DNA of 64,000 nucleotides from a virus. The stretch's first letter is position 1. Each line of letters starts with the position of its first letter. Location: IMG/VR virus record IMGVR_UViG_3300025127_006147, positions 62,001 to 126,000 of that record, one strand, 5' to 3'. A program made the translations under genes and the position numbers. The notes beneath the pieces were generated by a model that saw only the letters and a list, made by a program, of their open reading frames with translations, had not been told where the DNA came from and ran no database searches. This document shows, in pieces, positions 7,691 to 17,600 of this stretch.

Positions 7691-9067
7691 ATGAAAGAAA
7701 GTAAAAGTTTTGGTTACCTAGGTCACACGTTTCAAGTCAAACTTATTAACCAAATAATAACCGACAAAAAATTTGCAAATAACATCATTGAGGTGATTGA
7801 CCCTAAGTACTTCGATAACCAGTATTTTAAGTTAATCAGTCAAATGAGTAAGGAGTATTTTGAAAAATATAATACACCCCCTACGTTTGATGTTTTAGAC
7901 CAAATGACTCGACTAGAAGTATCGTCAGAGATGGCTAGAACTAATATATTTGATATGTTGGTGGAGATACGAGAGTGTGAGGTGGAGGACCATCTATGGA
8001 TACAGGAAAAAGCTTTGAAATTTTGTAAACAACAAGAGTTAAAAAAAGCTATTGTAAAAGTTAACAAAATAATCGAGAAGGGTGATTTCGAATCATATGA
8101 TAAGTGTGAAGAATACATTAGAGTAGCTACACAAATAGGTGAAGTCACGGACGGAGCTATGGATGTCTTCCAAGATTTAGATGAAGCTTTAATAGACGAT
8201 TTTAGAGACCCTATACCTTTAGGTATAAATGGTATAGATAATATTTTAGATGGTGGGTTAGCTAAAGGAGAAATTGGAGTATTTCTTGCACCTACAGGTG
8301 TTGGTAAAACTACAGTACTAACAAAAGTAGCTAATACAGCTTATAACATGGGTTTTAGTGTGTTACAAATATTTTTTGAAGACAATCCTAAAGTAATACA
8401 AAGAAAACACATAACCTGTTGGTCTGGTATTCCAGCTCAAGAACAGTCATCTAGACGTGAAGAAGTTTTAGAAAAAATTGCCCCTTACAAACAAGGAAGA
8501 GGTAAATTAATTATAGAAAAATTACCTTCAGATAGAATAACTATAAGTTCTATAAAAAATAGAATAAGAAAATTAGTAGCTGAAGGTAATAAATTTGACA
8601 TGATTGTTTTGGATTACATTGATTGTGTACTCCCAGATAAACATTTTAATGAAGTTTGGCAAGGTGAAGGTCTTGTTATGAGACAATTTGAAAGTATGTG
8701 TAATGAGTTAGATGTAGCAGGTTGGACCGCAGCACAAGGAAATAGGACTTCTATAAGTTCAGAAGTAGTAACTACTGATATGATGGGAGGTTCTATTAAA
8801 AAGGCACAAGTGGGTCACGTAATTATAACCCTAGCTAAAACTCTACAACAAAAAGAAATGGGTCTCGCAACAATTGCAATTACCAAGTCTAGAGTGGGAC
8901 AAGACGGAATAGTTTTTGAAAACTGTAAATTTGATAACGCTACGTTACAAATTGATACTGAACAATCCCAAACCCTATTGGGTCTAGAACAAGAAAGAGA
9001 AAGAAGAACTGCTGATAGGGTAAGAGCAGCTCTAGATAGAAGAAACCAACAAATAAATCAACAATAA
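7691..9067 (+). CDS. 41: Replicative DNA helicase, DnaB/gp41-like
   Basis: Hexameric helicase that unwinds DNA at the phage replication fork and works with the gp61-type primase at 48727. The N-terminal helical domain spans about 1-150. The RecA-like motor follows, with Walker A APTGVGKTT at 200-208, an aromatic/acidic FFEDNP motif near 228 and Walker B MIVLDYID near 302. The C-terminal half carries AAQGNR and TKSRVGQDG motifs typical of DnaB-like motors. The length of 458 aa matches T4 gp41 (475 aa). A TATTTATT element lies at 7659-7666 in the 36-nt gap upstream, so there may be an extra promoter here. nrdB follows after 10 nt. Confidence 0.92.
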   Translation: MKESKSFGYLGHTFQVKLINQIITDKKFANNIIEVIDPKYFDNQYFKLISQMSKEYFEKYNTPPTFDVLDQMTRLEVSSEMARTNIFDMLVEIRECEVEDHLWIQEKALKFCKQQELKKAIVKVNKIIEKGDFESYDKCEEYIRVATQIGEVTDGAMDVFQDLDEALIDDFRDPIPLGINGIDNILDGGLAKGEIGVFLAPTGVGKTTVLTKVANTAYNMGFSVLQIFFEDNPKVIQRKHITCWSGIPAQEQSSRREEVLEKIAPYKQGRGKLIIEKLPSDRITISSIKNRIRKLVAEGNKFDMIVLDYIDCVLPDKHFNEVWQGEGLVMRQFESMCNELDVAGWTAAQGNRTSISSEVVTTDMMGGSIKKAQVGHVIITLAKTLQQKEMGLATIAITKSRVGQDGIVFENCKFDNATLQIDTEQSQTLLGLEQERERRTADRVRAALDRRNQQINQQ

Positions 9068-9077
9068 AAGATATAAC

Positions 9078-10088
9078 ATGAGTAATAATAAAAATTTATT
9101 TACAGAGAGAGTAGCATATAAACCTTTTGAATATCCAGAATATTATACAGAAGGTTGGTTAAAACAAGCACAGGCATTTTGGTTACATACTGAAATTTCA
9201 ATGCAGGGTGATGTTAAAGATTGGAAAGAAAATCTTAATGAATCAGAGAAAAATTTAGTAGGTAATATCTTACTAGGTTTTGCTCAAACAGAATGTGCTG
9301 TTTCAGACTATTGGACAAATATGGTGACGGATTGGTTCCCAAAACATGAAATTAGACAAATGGCGATGATGTTTGGAAGTCAAGAAACAATCCATGCTGT
9401 TGCATACTCTTATCTTAATGAGACACTAGGTCTAGAAGACTTTGAAGCTTTTTTACATGAAGAGGCGACCGCAGATAAATTCGACTTGTTAATGAATACA
9501 AGTGCTAACTATACACATAAAGATTTATCTAATAACGCAAAGGCTAGAAAAGAAGTGGGTAGAAGTTTAGCTATATTTTCTGCTTTTGCGGAAGGGGTAA
9601 GTTTATACAGTTCGTTTGCGGTACTTTACAGTTTCCAACTCAGAAATTTACTTAAAGGTATTGGACAACAAATGAAATGGTCAGTTAGAGACGAATCATT
9701 ACATAGTAGAATGGGATGTCAATTATTTAATCACATGTGTGAAGAATACCCTGAATTAAGAGAGGAAAGTAAAGAAGACATTTATGCTGCAGCTAAATTG
9801 ATTGTGGAACTAGAAGAAAAATTTATTGATAAAATGTTCGAAATGGGTGATTTAGAAAATTTAAAATCTGATGACCTAAAAGAATTTATCAAACAAAGAA
9901 CAAATGACAAATTAAAGGAATTGGGTTACGAAGAAATATTTGTCGTTAATCAGGAAAAATCCAGTAAGTTAGACTGGTTCTATCACCTCACAGGTGGAGT
10001 GACCCATACAGACTTTTTTGCAATCAGACCTACTGATTACAGTAAAGCTGGAGAAGATGATGATTGGGACGAAGATTCCCTTTTTTAA
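9078..10088 (+). CDS. nrdB: Class I ribonucleotide reductase, small (beta) subunit
   Basis: Carries the metal cofactor and radical used by NrdA to convert ribonucleotides into deoxyribonucleotides. Candidate metal ligands and radical residues are visible: E72 (QTECAVSDYW), E103 and H106 (SQETIH), the radical tyrosine Y110 four residues after H106, a later glutamate in FAEGVSLYSSF, and glutamate and histidine in VRDESLHSRM. The C-terminus ends in a flexible acidic tail (DDDWDEDSLF) of the sort that docks onto NrdA. The length of 336 aa is normal. It lies between helicase and nrdA in one operon, supplying dNTPs for phage replication. Confidence 0.95.
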   Translation: MSNNKNLFTERVAYKPFEYPEYYTEGWLKQAQAFWLHTEISMQGDVKDWKENLNESEKNLVGNILLGFAQTECAVSDYWTNMVTDWFPKHEIRQMAMMFGSQETIHAVAYSYLNETLGLEDFEAFLHEEATADKFDLLMNTSANYTHKDLSNNAKARKEVGRSLAIFSAFAEGVSLYSSFAVLYSFQLRNLLKGIGQQMKWSVRDESLHSRMGCQLFNHMCEEYPELREESKEDIYAAAKLIVELEEKFIDKMFEMGDLENLKSDDLKEFIKQRTNDKLKELGYEEIFVVNQEKSSKLDWFYHLTGGVTHTDFFAIRPTDYSKAGEDDDWDEDSLF

Positions 10089-10110
10089 ATAATAAAATTT
10101 AATAGGAAAT

Positions 10111-11883
10111 ATGAAAAATTACGCAGAACATTTGGGCTGGGAGGTAGACGTGGACTTCCCAAGTTGGGCAAACACACACGTTTATATACAAACTATTTCT
10201 AATGGTTATTTATTACCAGGAGAGAAACCAAAAGACGCATACTGGAGGGTATGTACTACTGTAGCAAAAAGATTAGGTAAACCACAGTTAGCTACTAAAT
10301 TTTTTGATTATATATGGAAAGGATGGTTATGTTTAGCCAGTCCAGTATTAAGTAATACTGGTACTGAAAGAGGATTACCTATTAGTTGTTTCGGTATTGA
10401 TGTAGCTGATTCAATACAGGACATTGGGGCAAAAAATTTGGAAATGATGTTACTAGCTAAACACGGTGGTGGTGTAGGAATTGGTATAAATCAAATTAGA
10501 CCAGCGGGTTCAACAATTACTGATAACGGTACTAGTGATGGTGTTGTACCATTTTGTAAAATTTACGATTCCACGATTTTAGCAACTAATCAAGGTGCAG
10601 TCAGAAGAGGTGCTGCATCAGTTAATCTTAACATTGAACATAATGATTTTATGGATTGGTTAGAAATTAGAGAACCTAAAGGTGATGTTAATAGACAATC
10701 ACTTAATCTACACCAATGTGCCGTTGTTGGAGATAAATTCATGAGAAAATTAGAAGCTGGTGACAAAGAATCTAGAAAAAAATGGGCATCTTTACTTAAA
10801 AAACGTAGACAAACTGGAGAACCATATATTATGTATAGGGGTAATGTTAATAAAACTAATCCAGAATCTTACAAGAAAAATGGTCTAAAAGTTTATATGA
10901 CAAATATTTGTTCTGAAATTGTTTTACACACTGATGAAAATCACTCATTTGTTTGTTGTTTAAGTTCCCTTAATCTTGCAAGATATGATGAATGGAAAGA
11001 TACTGATTTAATTTATACCGCTACGTGGTTCTTAGACGGTGTTCTTGAAGAATTTTTACAGAAAGCAAAATATAGAAAAGGGTTTGAAAATGCTGTAAGA
11101 AGTGCTGAAAAAGGAAGAGCTTTAGGTTTGGGTGTTTTAGGATGGCATACTTTCTTACAACAAAGAGGAATACCTTTTGAAGGACTTCCAGCACAATTCG
11201 AAACACGTAGAATTTTTGGTCAAATTAAAACTGAATCAGAACAAGCTTCTAGAGATTTAGCTACCGAATATGGTGAACCATTATGGTGTGTTGGTAGTGG
11301 ATTTAGAAATAGTCACTTAAGAGCTGTAGCTCCTACAGTATCGAATAGTAAGTTAGCAGGTGGAGTAAGTTCAGGAATAGAACCCTTACCAGCAAATGTA
11401 TATACAGACCAAAGTGCTAAAGGAACTTTTATTAGAAAAAATAAAGAGTTAGAAAAGGTATTTAGAAAAATAGGTATTAACAACAAAGATACTTGGGATA
11501 AAATATTGGCAGATGGTGGTAGTGTACAAGACATTAAAGAACTAGATAATTGGGGATATGTAAATGGTAAGGTTACACATGTTGAAGAAAAAGAAAATTC
11601 ACATACAGATTTTGTGCCAGTGAAAGAAGTCTTTAAAACCTTTAAGGAAGTGAACCAACTAGAATTGGTTAGACAAGCTGGAATTAGACAACAGTATATA
11701 GACCAAGCTGTATCCCTAAACCTAGCTTTTCCTAAAGAAGCTACACCAAAGTGGTTAAACCAAGTTCACTTAGAAGCGTGGAAAATGGGTGTTAAAACAT
11801 TATATTATGTTAGAACTGAAAGTGTCCTTAGAGGTGATATAGCAGCAAGAGCTATGGAAGAGTGTGTTAGTTGTGAAGGTTAG
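10111..11883 (+). CDS. nrdA: Class I ribonucleotide reductase, large (alpha) subunit, compact form
   Basis: Catalytic subunit that reduces ribonucleoside diphosphates. Visible signatures are an N-terminal redox cysteine in LPISCFG, the active-site NICSEI motif (Cys and Glu), a second cysteine in FVCCLSSLNLA, the RALGLGVLGWH segment, SSGIEPLPANVYT, the radical-transfer tyrosine pair in KTLYYVRT, and a C-terminal cysteine pair (EECVSCEG) for re-reduction. At 590 aa it is much shorter than E. coli or T4 NrdA (about 750-760 aa). The N-terminus starts directly in the catalytic region, so the ATP-cone that normally shuts the enzyme off with dATP is missing. Loss of that brake would suit a phage needing large dNTP pools (inference). 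Confidence 0.95.
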   Translation: MKNYAEHLGWEVDVDFPSWANTHVYIQTISNGYLLPGEKPKDAYWRVCTTVAKRLGKPQLATKFFDYIWKGWLCLASPVLSNTGTERGLPISCFGIDVADSIQDIGAKNLEMMLLAKHGGGVGIGINQIRPAGSTITDNGTSDGVVPFCKIYDSTILATNQGAVRRGAASVNLNIEHNDFMDWLEIREPKGDVNRQSLNLHQCAVVGDKFMRKLEAGDKESRKKWASLLKKRRQTGEPYIMYRGNVNKTNPESYKKNGLKVYMTNICSEIVLHTDENHSFVCCLSSLNLARYDEWKDTDLIYTATWFLDGVLEEFLQKAKYRKGFENAVRSAEKGRALGLGVLGWHTFLQQRGIPFEGLPAQFETRRIFGQIKTESEQASRDLATEYGEPLWCVGSGFRNSHLRAVAPTVSNSKLAGGVSSGIEPLPANVYTDQSAKGTFIRKNKELEKVFRKIGINNKDTWDKILADGGSVQDIKELDNWGYVNGKVTHVEEKENSHTDFVPVKEVFKTFKEVNQLELVRQAGIRQQYIDQAVSLNLAFPKEATPKWLNQVHLEAWKMGVKTLYYVRTESVLRGDIAARAMEECVSCEG

Positions 11884-11894
11884 TATTTATTAGT

Positions 11895-12095
11895 ATGTGT
11901 TTAAAATTTGAAAAAGAAGATTTTTATTTAGACGACAACAATAAAATGGTGTTAACAGAAAAATACCATATAAAAAAAGGTTCTTGTTGTGGTGGTAAAT
12001 GTAAACATTGTCCATATTGCCCACCATATCAAAAATCTAACAAAGAATTAAGAGAAGATGTTCACACTGGACCTACACGGTTACAAAATTCATGA
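11895..12095 (+). CDS. DUF5522-like small Cys-rich protein
   Basis: A 66-aa protein whose central part, MVLTEKYHIKKGSCCGG followed by KCKHCPYCPPY, matches the DUF5522 family consensus as I know it (YHLKRGYCCGSGCRHCPY), a family common in Bacteroidota. Six cysteines and nearby histidines suggest metal binding; the family's function is unknown. It starts 12 nt after nrdA, and its 3' end overlaps the Smr gene by 38 nt in another frame, so the three genes are probably translated from one mRNA. A redox or metal role linked to ribonucleotide reductase is possible but is only a guess from position. It is probably a host-derived gene. A TATTTATT element at 11884-11891 lies in the short gap upstream. 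Confidence 0.82.
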   Translation: MCLKFEKEDFYLDDNNKMVLTEKYHIKKGSCCGGKCKHCPYCPPYQKSNKELREDVHTGPTRLQNS

Positions 12096-12276
12096 AACTC
12101 ATGATGTTGTAGATAGTTTTTTATATGACCATAAATTATATAATACTAAAAGAATAGAAATAATAACTGGAGACAGTAAAGTAATTAAAACCGTAGTCAC
12201 TGAAATTGCAGAGACTTACGGTTTTGAATGCAAACCCCACATCTACAATAAAGAAGTACTTACTCTTTCAGTTTAG
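12058..12276 (+). CDS. Minimal Smr-domain protein
   Basis: A 72-aa product consisting almost entirely of one Smr (small MutS-related) domain: LDLHGYKIHE at residues 4-13, a central helix, then the strand IEIITGDSK where the family usually has IHGKG, and a closing beta hairpin. Smr domains bind or nick DNA or RNA; in bacteria some cleave mRNA at stalled ribosomes. Here the catalytic-loop sequence is ITGDS rather than HGxG, so activity is uncertain. The start overlaps the preceding DUF5522 gene by 38 nt, pointing to translational coupling. It is the last gene before the structural block, whose putative promoter begins 16 nt downstream. Confidence 0.82.
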   Translation: MFTLDLHGYKIHETHDVVDSFLYDHKLYNTKRIEIITGDSKVIKTVVTEIAETYGFECKPHIYNKEVLTLSV

Positions 12277-12291
12277 ATTTATAAAACTGAA

Positions 12292-12303
12292 TATTTATAA
12301 ATA
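12292..12303 (+). promoter_or_regulatory. Palindromic TATTTATAAATA motif, putative late promoter of the baseplate block
   Basis: A perfect 12-nt palindrome containing TATTTATA, and on either strand the T4 late-promoter core TATAAATA. It ends 6 nt before the gp25 start codon. The same palindrome within AATATTTATAAATAAAA recurs before the gene at 39175. If it is a -10 element, the mRNA would be leaderless or nearly so. Confidence 0.5.
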
Positions 12304-12309
12304 AAACTC

Positions 12310-12768
12310 ATGGCAGAAAGAGAAACATTTGGTATTGATTTTCCTTTTCAGGATAGTGTTTATGGAGATTATCTAAAAATGACAGAAACTCCAGAAGATG
12401 AAATTAAAGCTAATTTAATTCATTTGTTACTAACTAGAAAAGGCAGTCGATATTTTTTGCCTGACTTTGGTACTTCTTTATACGAGTATATTTTTGAACC
12501 CTTAGACTCACCAACGTTTGCCTCAATAGAGGCAGAGATTAGAGAACAGGTTATAAAATACATACCTAATCTTAAAATTACCAATATAGACGTGACTAGT
12601 GCTTTGGACGCTGAAGAACTTCCAGGAACTGTAGTAGCGGATAATGACCCTCGTGTTTATAGGGTAGCAGGTCAAGGGACTAAAGAACATACAGCAAAAG
12701 TAAGGATAGATTTTACCATAACTAGTGATGCTTTTGATACACGAGATTTTGTAATAATTAATATATAA
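12310..12768 (+). CDS. 25: Baseplate wedge protein, gp25-like
   Basis: Wedge component conserved in contractile tails and related injection machines (T4 gp25, TssE). The diagnostic stretch is present: IKANLIHLLLTRKGSRYFLP then DFGTSLYEYIFEPLD (about 35-70), followed by a helix beginning IEAEIREQVIKYIPN. The length of 152 aa compares with 132 aa for T4 gp25. In T4 the protein binds gp6 in the wedge core, and here the gp6-like gene starts 1 nt after the stop, so pairing and order agree. It leads the long virion gene block, with a putative late promoter directly before its start. Confidence 0.92.
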   Translation: MAERETFGIDFPFQDSVYGDYLKMTETPEDEIKANLIHLLLTRKGSRYFLPDFGTSLYEYIFEPLDSPTFASIEAEIREQVIKYIPNLKITNIDVTSALDAEELPGTVVADNDPRVYRVAGQGTKEHTAKVRIDFTITSDAFDTRDFVIINI

Positions 12769-12769
12769 A

Positions 12770-14623
12770 ATGGCAAATAATAAAATATCTTACTCAGAAA
12801 GAGATTTTGTTGGTTTAAGGGGAGAGTTATTAAACTATGTTCAAGACCAATATCCAGACTTAATTCAAAACGCGAACGACGCTTCTTTATTTTCAGTTTT
12901 TTTAGATTTAAACGCGGCGGTCGCTGATAACTTACATTATCACATTGACCGTAGTTTACAAGAAACTGTTTTACAATACGCTAATCAAAGGTCTTCTTTA
13001 TTTAATATTGCTAGGACTTATGGATTGAAAATTCCTGGAACTAGACCTTCAGTATCAGTTTGTGATTTTAGTATTACTGTTCCTGTTTTACAGACTTCTG
13101 GGGGAGGAGATAAAGAAGATTTTAGGTATTTGGGCACATTAAGACGAGGTTCTCAAATAAAAGGAGCCGGACAAGTGTTTGAAAATATTCACGATATAGA
13201 TTTTTCAGTACCATTTGACTCTACTGGATTTCCAAACAGAACTAAAACTCCTAATTTTAATAATAATGGAAACATTGTAAGTTATACAATTACAAAAAGA
13301 GAGGTGGTAATAAATGGTATAACCAAAGTATTCAAGAGAGTTATAACTAGTACTGATGTGTTACCGTTTTTAAAAATATATTTACCAGAAAAAAATGTTT
13401 TAGGGGTGACAGGATTAATACAAAAAGATGGTACAAATATACAAGCGGTACCTAAAGCTACCGAGTTTTTAACTTCTCAAAATAAATGGTATGAAGTAGA
13501 TGCGTTAGCACAAGACAAAGTATTCATTGTCGATTCTAGTAAACCTTCTGATTTACCTGGTGTTAAAGTTGGTAAATGGGAAACCGCAAATCAAAGGTTT
13601 ATAACTGAGTATACACCAGAAGGTTTTTTCTATCTAACATTAGGTGGTGGTACTAGTAGTTCACAAAACTCGTTAGATGATTTTACAACACAAGGGTTTA
13701 CGATGGACTTAAGTAGATATATGAACAATTTTTCTTTAGGAAGTTCACCTAGAGCTAATACTACTTTATTTATTCAGTACAGAGTGGGTGGTGGACAATC
13801 TACTAATATAGGTCCTAACACCTTAAATAGTTTTGGTACCATAGACTTTGTTTTAAATGGACCAAACGTCAACATAAATAGGTCAGTTAATGAATCTTTA
13901 AGTGTTAATAATGTTACCGCTGCTATTGGAGGTTCTAATCAACCTACAGTAGAGGAAATTAGAAATTATATTGGTTTTAATTTTTCATCACAAAAAAGAG
14001 CTGTGACATTATCAGACTACAAAGTTTTAATTGAAACAATGCCTTCAGTTTTTGGTGCACCAGCAAAATGTGGGGTTATGGAAGTTGAAAATAAAATTAT
14101 GGTTAAGTTACTTTCATATAATACTGATGGTTCACTTACCTCTAATGTTAGTACTACTTTAATGGATAACATTAGTGAGTATTTGTCTGATTTTAGAATG
14201 TTAAATGATTATTTGACTATTGAACCCGCAGAAGTTATAGACTTGTCTTTAGAAATAGACTTATTGATTGACCCGTCATTTAATAGTGGAGCAATAATTA
14301 CAAATGTAATTAATACTACTAATGATTTCTTTGCTCCTAGAAATAGAGAAATGGGTACTGATATTTTTGTTGGTGAACTTATAAAAAATCTTGCAGCACA
14401 AGATGGGGTTAAAAACTTAATCGATTTAAGAATTTTTAATAAAGTAGGTGGAGAATATTCCAGTAATGAGGTTTCACAAAGATACTTGGATGATGAAACC
14501 AGACAGATAGAATTAATAGATGGTGTAATTTTTGCTCAACCAACCCAGTCATTCCAAGTTAAATATCCTACTAAAGATGTAATAGTTAGAGTAAAGTCTA
14601 CAAATCAAACAACTGTCTCTTAA
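12770..14623 (+). CDS. 6: Baseplate wedge protein, gp6-like
   Basis: Main wedge ring protein of contractile tails (Baseplate_J-like family). The N-terminal region ISYSERDFVGLRGELLNYVQ, then SLFSVFLDLNAAVADNLHYHID and a run ending SLFNIARTYGLKIP, is typical of gp6-type proteins. Near residue 400 the motif SQKRAVTLSDYKVLIETMPS marks the conserved J-like core, and the C-terminal part has an IDLSLEIDLLID strand. The length of 617 aa matches T4 gp6 (660 aa). It directly follows gp25, its structural partner. A 74-nt gap with a TATTTATT element separates it from the next gene. Confidence 0.88.
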   Translation: MANNKISYSERDFVGLRGELLNYVQDQYPDLIQNANDASLFSVFLDLNAAVADNLHYHIDRSLQETVLQYANQRSSLFNIARTYGLKIPGTRPSVSVCDFSITVPVLQTSGGGDKEDFRYLGTLRRGSQIKGAGQVFENIHDIDFSVPFDSTGFPNRTKTPNFNNNGNIVSYTITKREVVINGITKVFKRVITSTDVLPFLKIYLPEKNVLGVTGLIQKDGTNIQAVPKATEFLTSQNKWYEVDALAQDKVFIVDSSKPSDLPGVKVGKWETANQRFITEYTPEGFFYLTLGGGTSSSQNSLDDFTTQGFTMDLSRYMNNFSLGSSPRANTTLFIQYRVGGGQSTNIGPNTLNSFGTIDFVLNGPNVNINRSVNESLSVNNVTAAIGGSNQPTVEEIRNYIGFNFSSQKRAVTLSDYKVLIETMPSVFGAPAKCGVMEVENKIMVKLLSYNTDGSLTSNVSTTLMDNISEYLSDFRMLNDYLTIEPAEVIDLSLEIDLLIDPSFNSGAIITNVINTTNDFFAPRNREMGTDIFVGELIKNLAAQDGVKNLIDLRIFNKVGGEYSSNEVSQRYLDDETRQIELIDGVIFAQPTQSFQVKYPTKDVIVRVKSTNQTTVS

Positions 14624-14673
14624 TTAGTTTACATATTTCACTATCCTATTAAATTTGATTTTAAGGAAATAAC

Positions 14674-14681
14674 TATTTATT
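14674..14681 (+). promoter_or_regulatory. TATTTATT motif before the 1161-aa gene
   Basis: TATTTATT, continuing as TATTTATTTTATAAAG, ends 16 nt before the ATG at 14698, in one of the few gaps in the structural block. It fits the recurring motif class seen before late genes. Confidence 0.35.
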
Positions 14682-14697
14682 TTATAAAGAATCAAGT

Positions 14698-17600
14698 ATG
14701 CCTAAATCATATAGGATTAAAGCCCAACCTAACGAAGACAAAAATATATTTGTCAATTTAGAACAAGACTTTGACCAACTAGAAATATTAAGTTTAAAGA
14801 TAGTTAAGTCAGATGTCTATTCTAGAACCTGTGCAGACTACGGTGTAATAGTAGGTCGTGCACAAGCAAATGGTGGTTTCGGTATTCCTAACGCAAAAGT
14901 TTCTGTATTTATACCCATTACAGATGAAGACGCGGAAGACGAAGTAATATCTCAATTATACCCTTTTAGGCAAGTTACAGATAAAAATGAGGAAGGTTAT
15001 AGGTACAACTTACTCCCTAAAGAATCTGAAAGTTGTAATCATAATGCAACGGGTAATTTTTTCACAGCAAAAGAAGTTATAAATAATCCAGTAGTATTAG
15101 AAGTATTTGAAAAGTACTATAAGTTTACCACTAAAACCAACGAGAGTGGTGATTACATGTTGTGGGGAGTTCCTTTAGGTAACCAAACTATACATACTAG
15201 TATTGATGTTAGTGATATTGGTTGTTATTCGATGAGACCGTATCAATTTATTAGACAAGGGATAAGTCCATCAAAATTTGAAAGTTCACTAGAATTTAAA
15301 ACTTCAGAAAATTTAGACACTTTACCACAGATAGTATTACAAAATAAGGCAATACAAGTAGTTCCTTTTTGGGGTGATGAAGATTTATGTGGTGTAGGTA
15401 TAACTAGAGTAGATTTTGATTTGAGAGATTCTGGTGTAGAGATAGAACCTAGTGCTACTTTTATGGGTTCTATTATAACAGATGACGATAATAATTATGT
15501 TTCAGTAGGGGGTGTACCTGCTAAAGAACAAGGACAGTTATGTAATTTAACTACAGGTACAGGTACTATTGAAGCTGTTAGACATACAATATTAAAAGAA
15601 GAAGACGGATGTACCCCAAAACTAGAGAAATTTAATCTAGATAATGGAGGTAAATTAATTGACGGTAATGGAACTTGGGTAACTCAATTACCTATGAATT
15701 TGGATTATGTGGTGACTAATGAGTATGGCCAAAAAGTTATATCAGATGACCCTAAAGTAGGAATCGCTACCAAAGCAAAATACAGATTTAGAATTTCATT
15801 TGATGGTACAGGGGGTGAGGTAAGAAGTGGAAGATACTTGGTGCCTAATTTAAGAGAATATAGTGACGGTACTAATGCACCCAGAAATTATAGTTTTTCA
15901 GATAGTTTATTTGATTATCCTGAAGTTACTGTTCCCGCGGACATATACGGTTCTCCAGCTAATCAGTGTACGGATTATTTTTATGAGTTTTTACCCAATA
16001 GAGTTTATAGTGTAGCTAATTTTATAGATAATTATAGAAAAAATATTAATCCTGGTGGAAATAGAAGTGCCAATAGTAGGTGGAGATTTTTAGGAATTAA
16101 ATCTATAAATCCACCCGCTGAAACTAGATGTACTGATATTACTAAAGAATTTCCAGTGAATGATGCTTTTAGAGGTGGTACCACTAGATTTTCTACCGCA
16201 CAAATAACAAGACTACTACAAGTAATAACATTAACAATTGCAGCATCTCTCATAAGTTACCAATTAATAGCTCTAATAGCTCAATTTGGTCAAATGGCGT
16301 TAAGGTCAGTTACTGCGGTTAGTTTAGTAACTGTGGGTGGAGTAGCTTCTGCCTCCGTTATAGACCTTCCTGTGGGTGTTTCCATCTTAGCTAATTTTAC
16401 GGGAGATATGATAGCGGGATTTATCACAATACCTATTTTGGGTGTATTTTTATATATTCCCATGGCATGGAGTATGGTTAAAAATTTCTATGTAGTAAGA
16501 AAATTGTATAACTACCCTAACTGTGAACCATGTGCTTGTGGGTCATCATTCAAATTTGATGTATACATACTTATTAGTTTATTTATAAACGAAGAAGATA
16601 AAGTTTTACAGGAGACTATAGCTGATGACCCAGGAAGTATAAACGACTGTAATAATGAAAGATACATGTTAGGTTTTCCTAATGACAATGCATTTTATTG
16701 GACAGGAAAACAAAATAATTTTCCTAGGGGATGTTATGTTTTACAGTTTAGAGATGCGGTATTTATCGCATTTACCACCTCGATAGGTGTTTTAACAGCT
16801 GCTTCTTACGCACCATTTAATATTGGTGCGATAGGTGTGTACGTAGCAATAGGGGTAACCCTTATAAGTACATTTGTAAGTTGTTTGGATAGTGTTTATA
16901 GAATGTATCGTAGTTTAAATCAATGGAGAGTACTTGCTAATATCTACACAGCTTTATGTGAGGGGGTGTTTAATATGAAATTTAGTAATAACTGGATTAA
17001 TGGGACACTATATTTCCCTAAATTCATGGTTAAAAAAGAAAAAATAAATCAGACTGATGGAAGTGTTGGGACAGGTGATTTGGATTATGATGGTAAACTA
17101 GTAGAAGCAAAAACTGAAAATGATAACACTTATTTTTACTATAGAAGTTGTCCTTTTGGTGTTACAGGTTTTGAAACTCAGAACCTCACAAAAGACCAAG
17201 GTACGGGGTCAGCCGCTGCTCATAGAGGAATAAATTTCCCAACTACTATAGTAGATTTGGGACCTTTAGATAGTTGCATAACAGAATTATGTAGAGAATC
17301 TGATACCCCAGATGGGGAATGTATCTATGTTGATAAATTAAAACCTAGTAGTTTCCAACCCAGCAGTGAGTTGTTAGGAATGTTAGTAGAAAGAAAAATT
17401 GCTGCTATAGGAACCTACAATCAATTCGTATGGTCTGGAGTAAATAAATGGTTTGGTGCAGACGGTAAACCAGGTGCCACTTACGATAGAAATACTGGGA
17501 ATGTAAGAACAGGTAGTGATGGAGATAATACTAACCCAGGACCATATAGAAATAGGGTAATAGATGGAGATATAGCACAATTATTGGCAACTAACAATCA

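Noticed and set aside
11880-12100. Possible frameshift joining nrdA to the Cys-rich frame downstream
   Set aside because: NrdA already ends with its expected C-terminal cysteine pair, and the downstream frame is a full DUF5522 protein with its own ATG.
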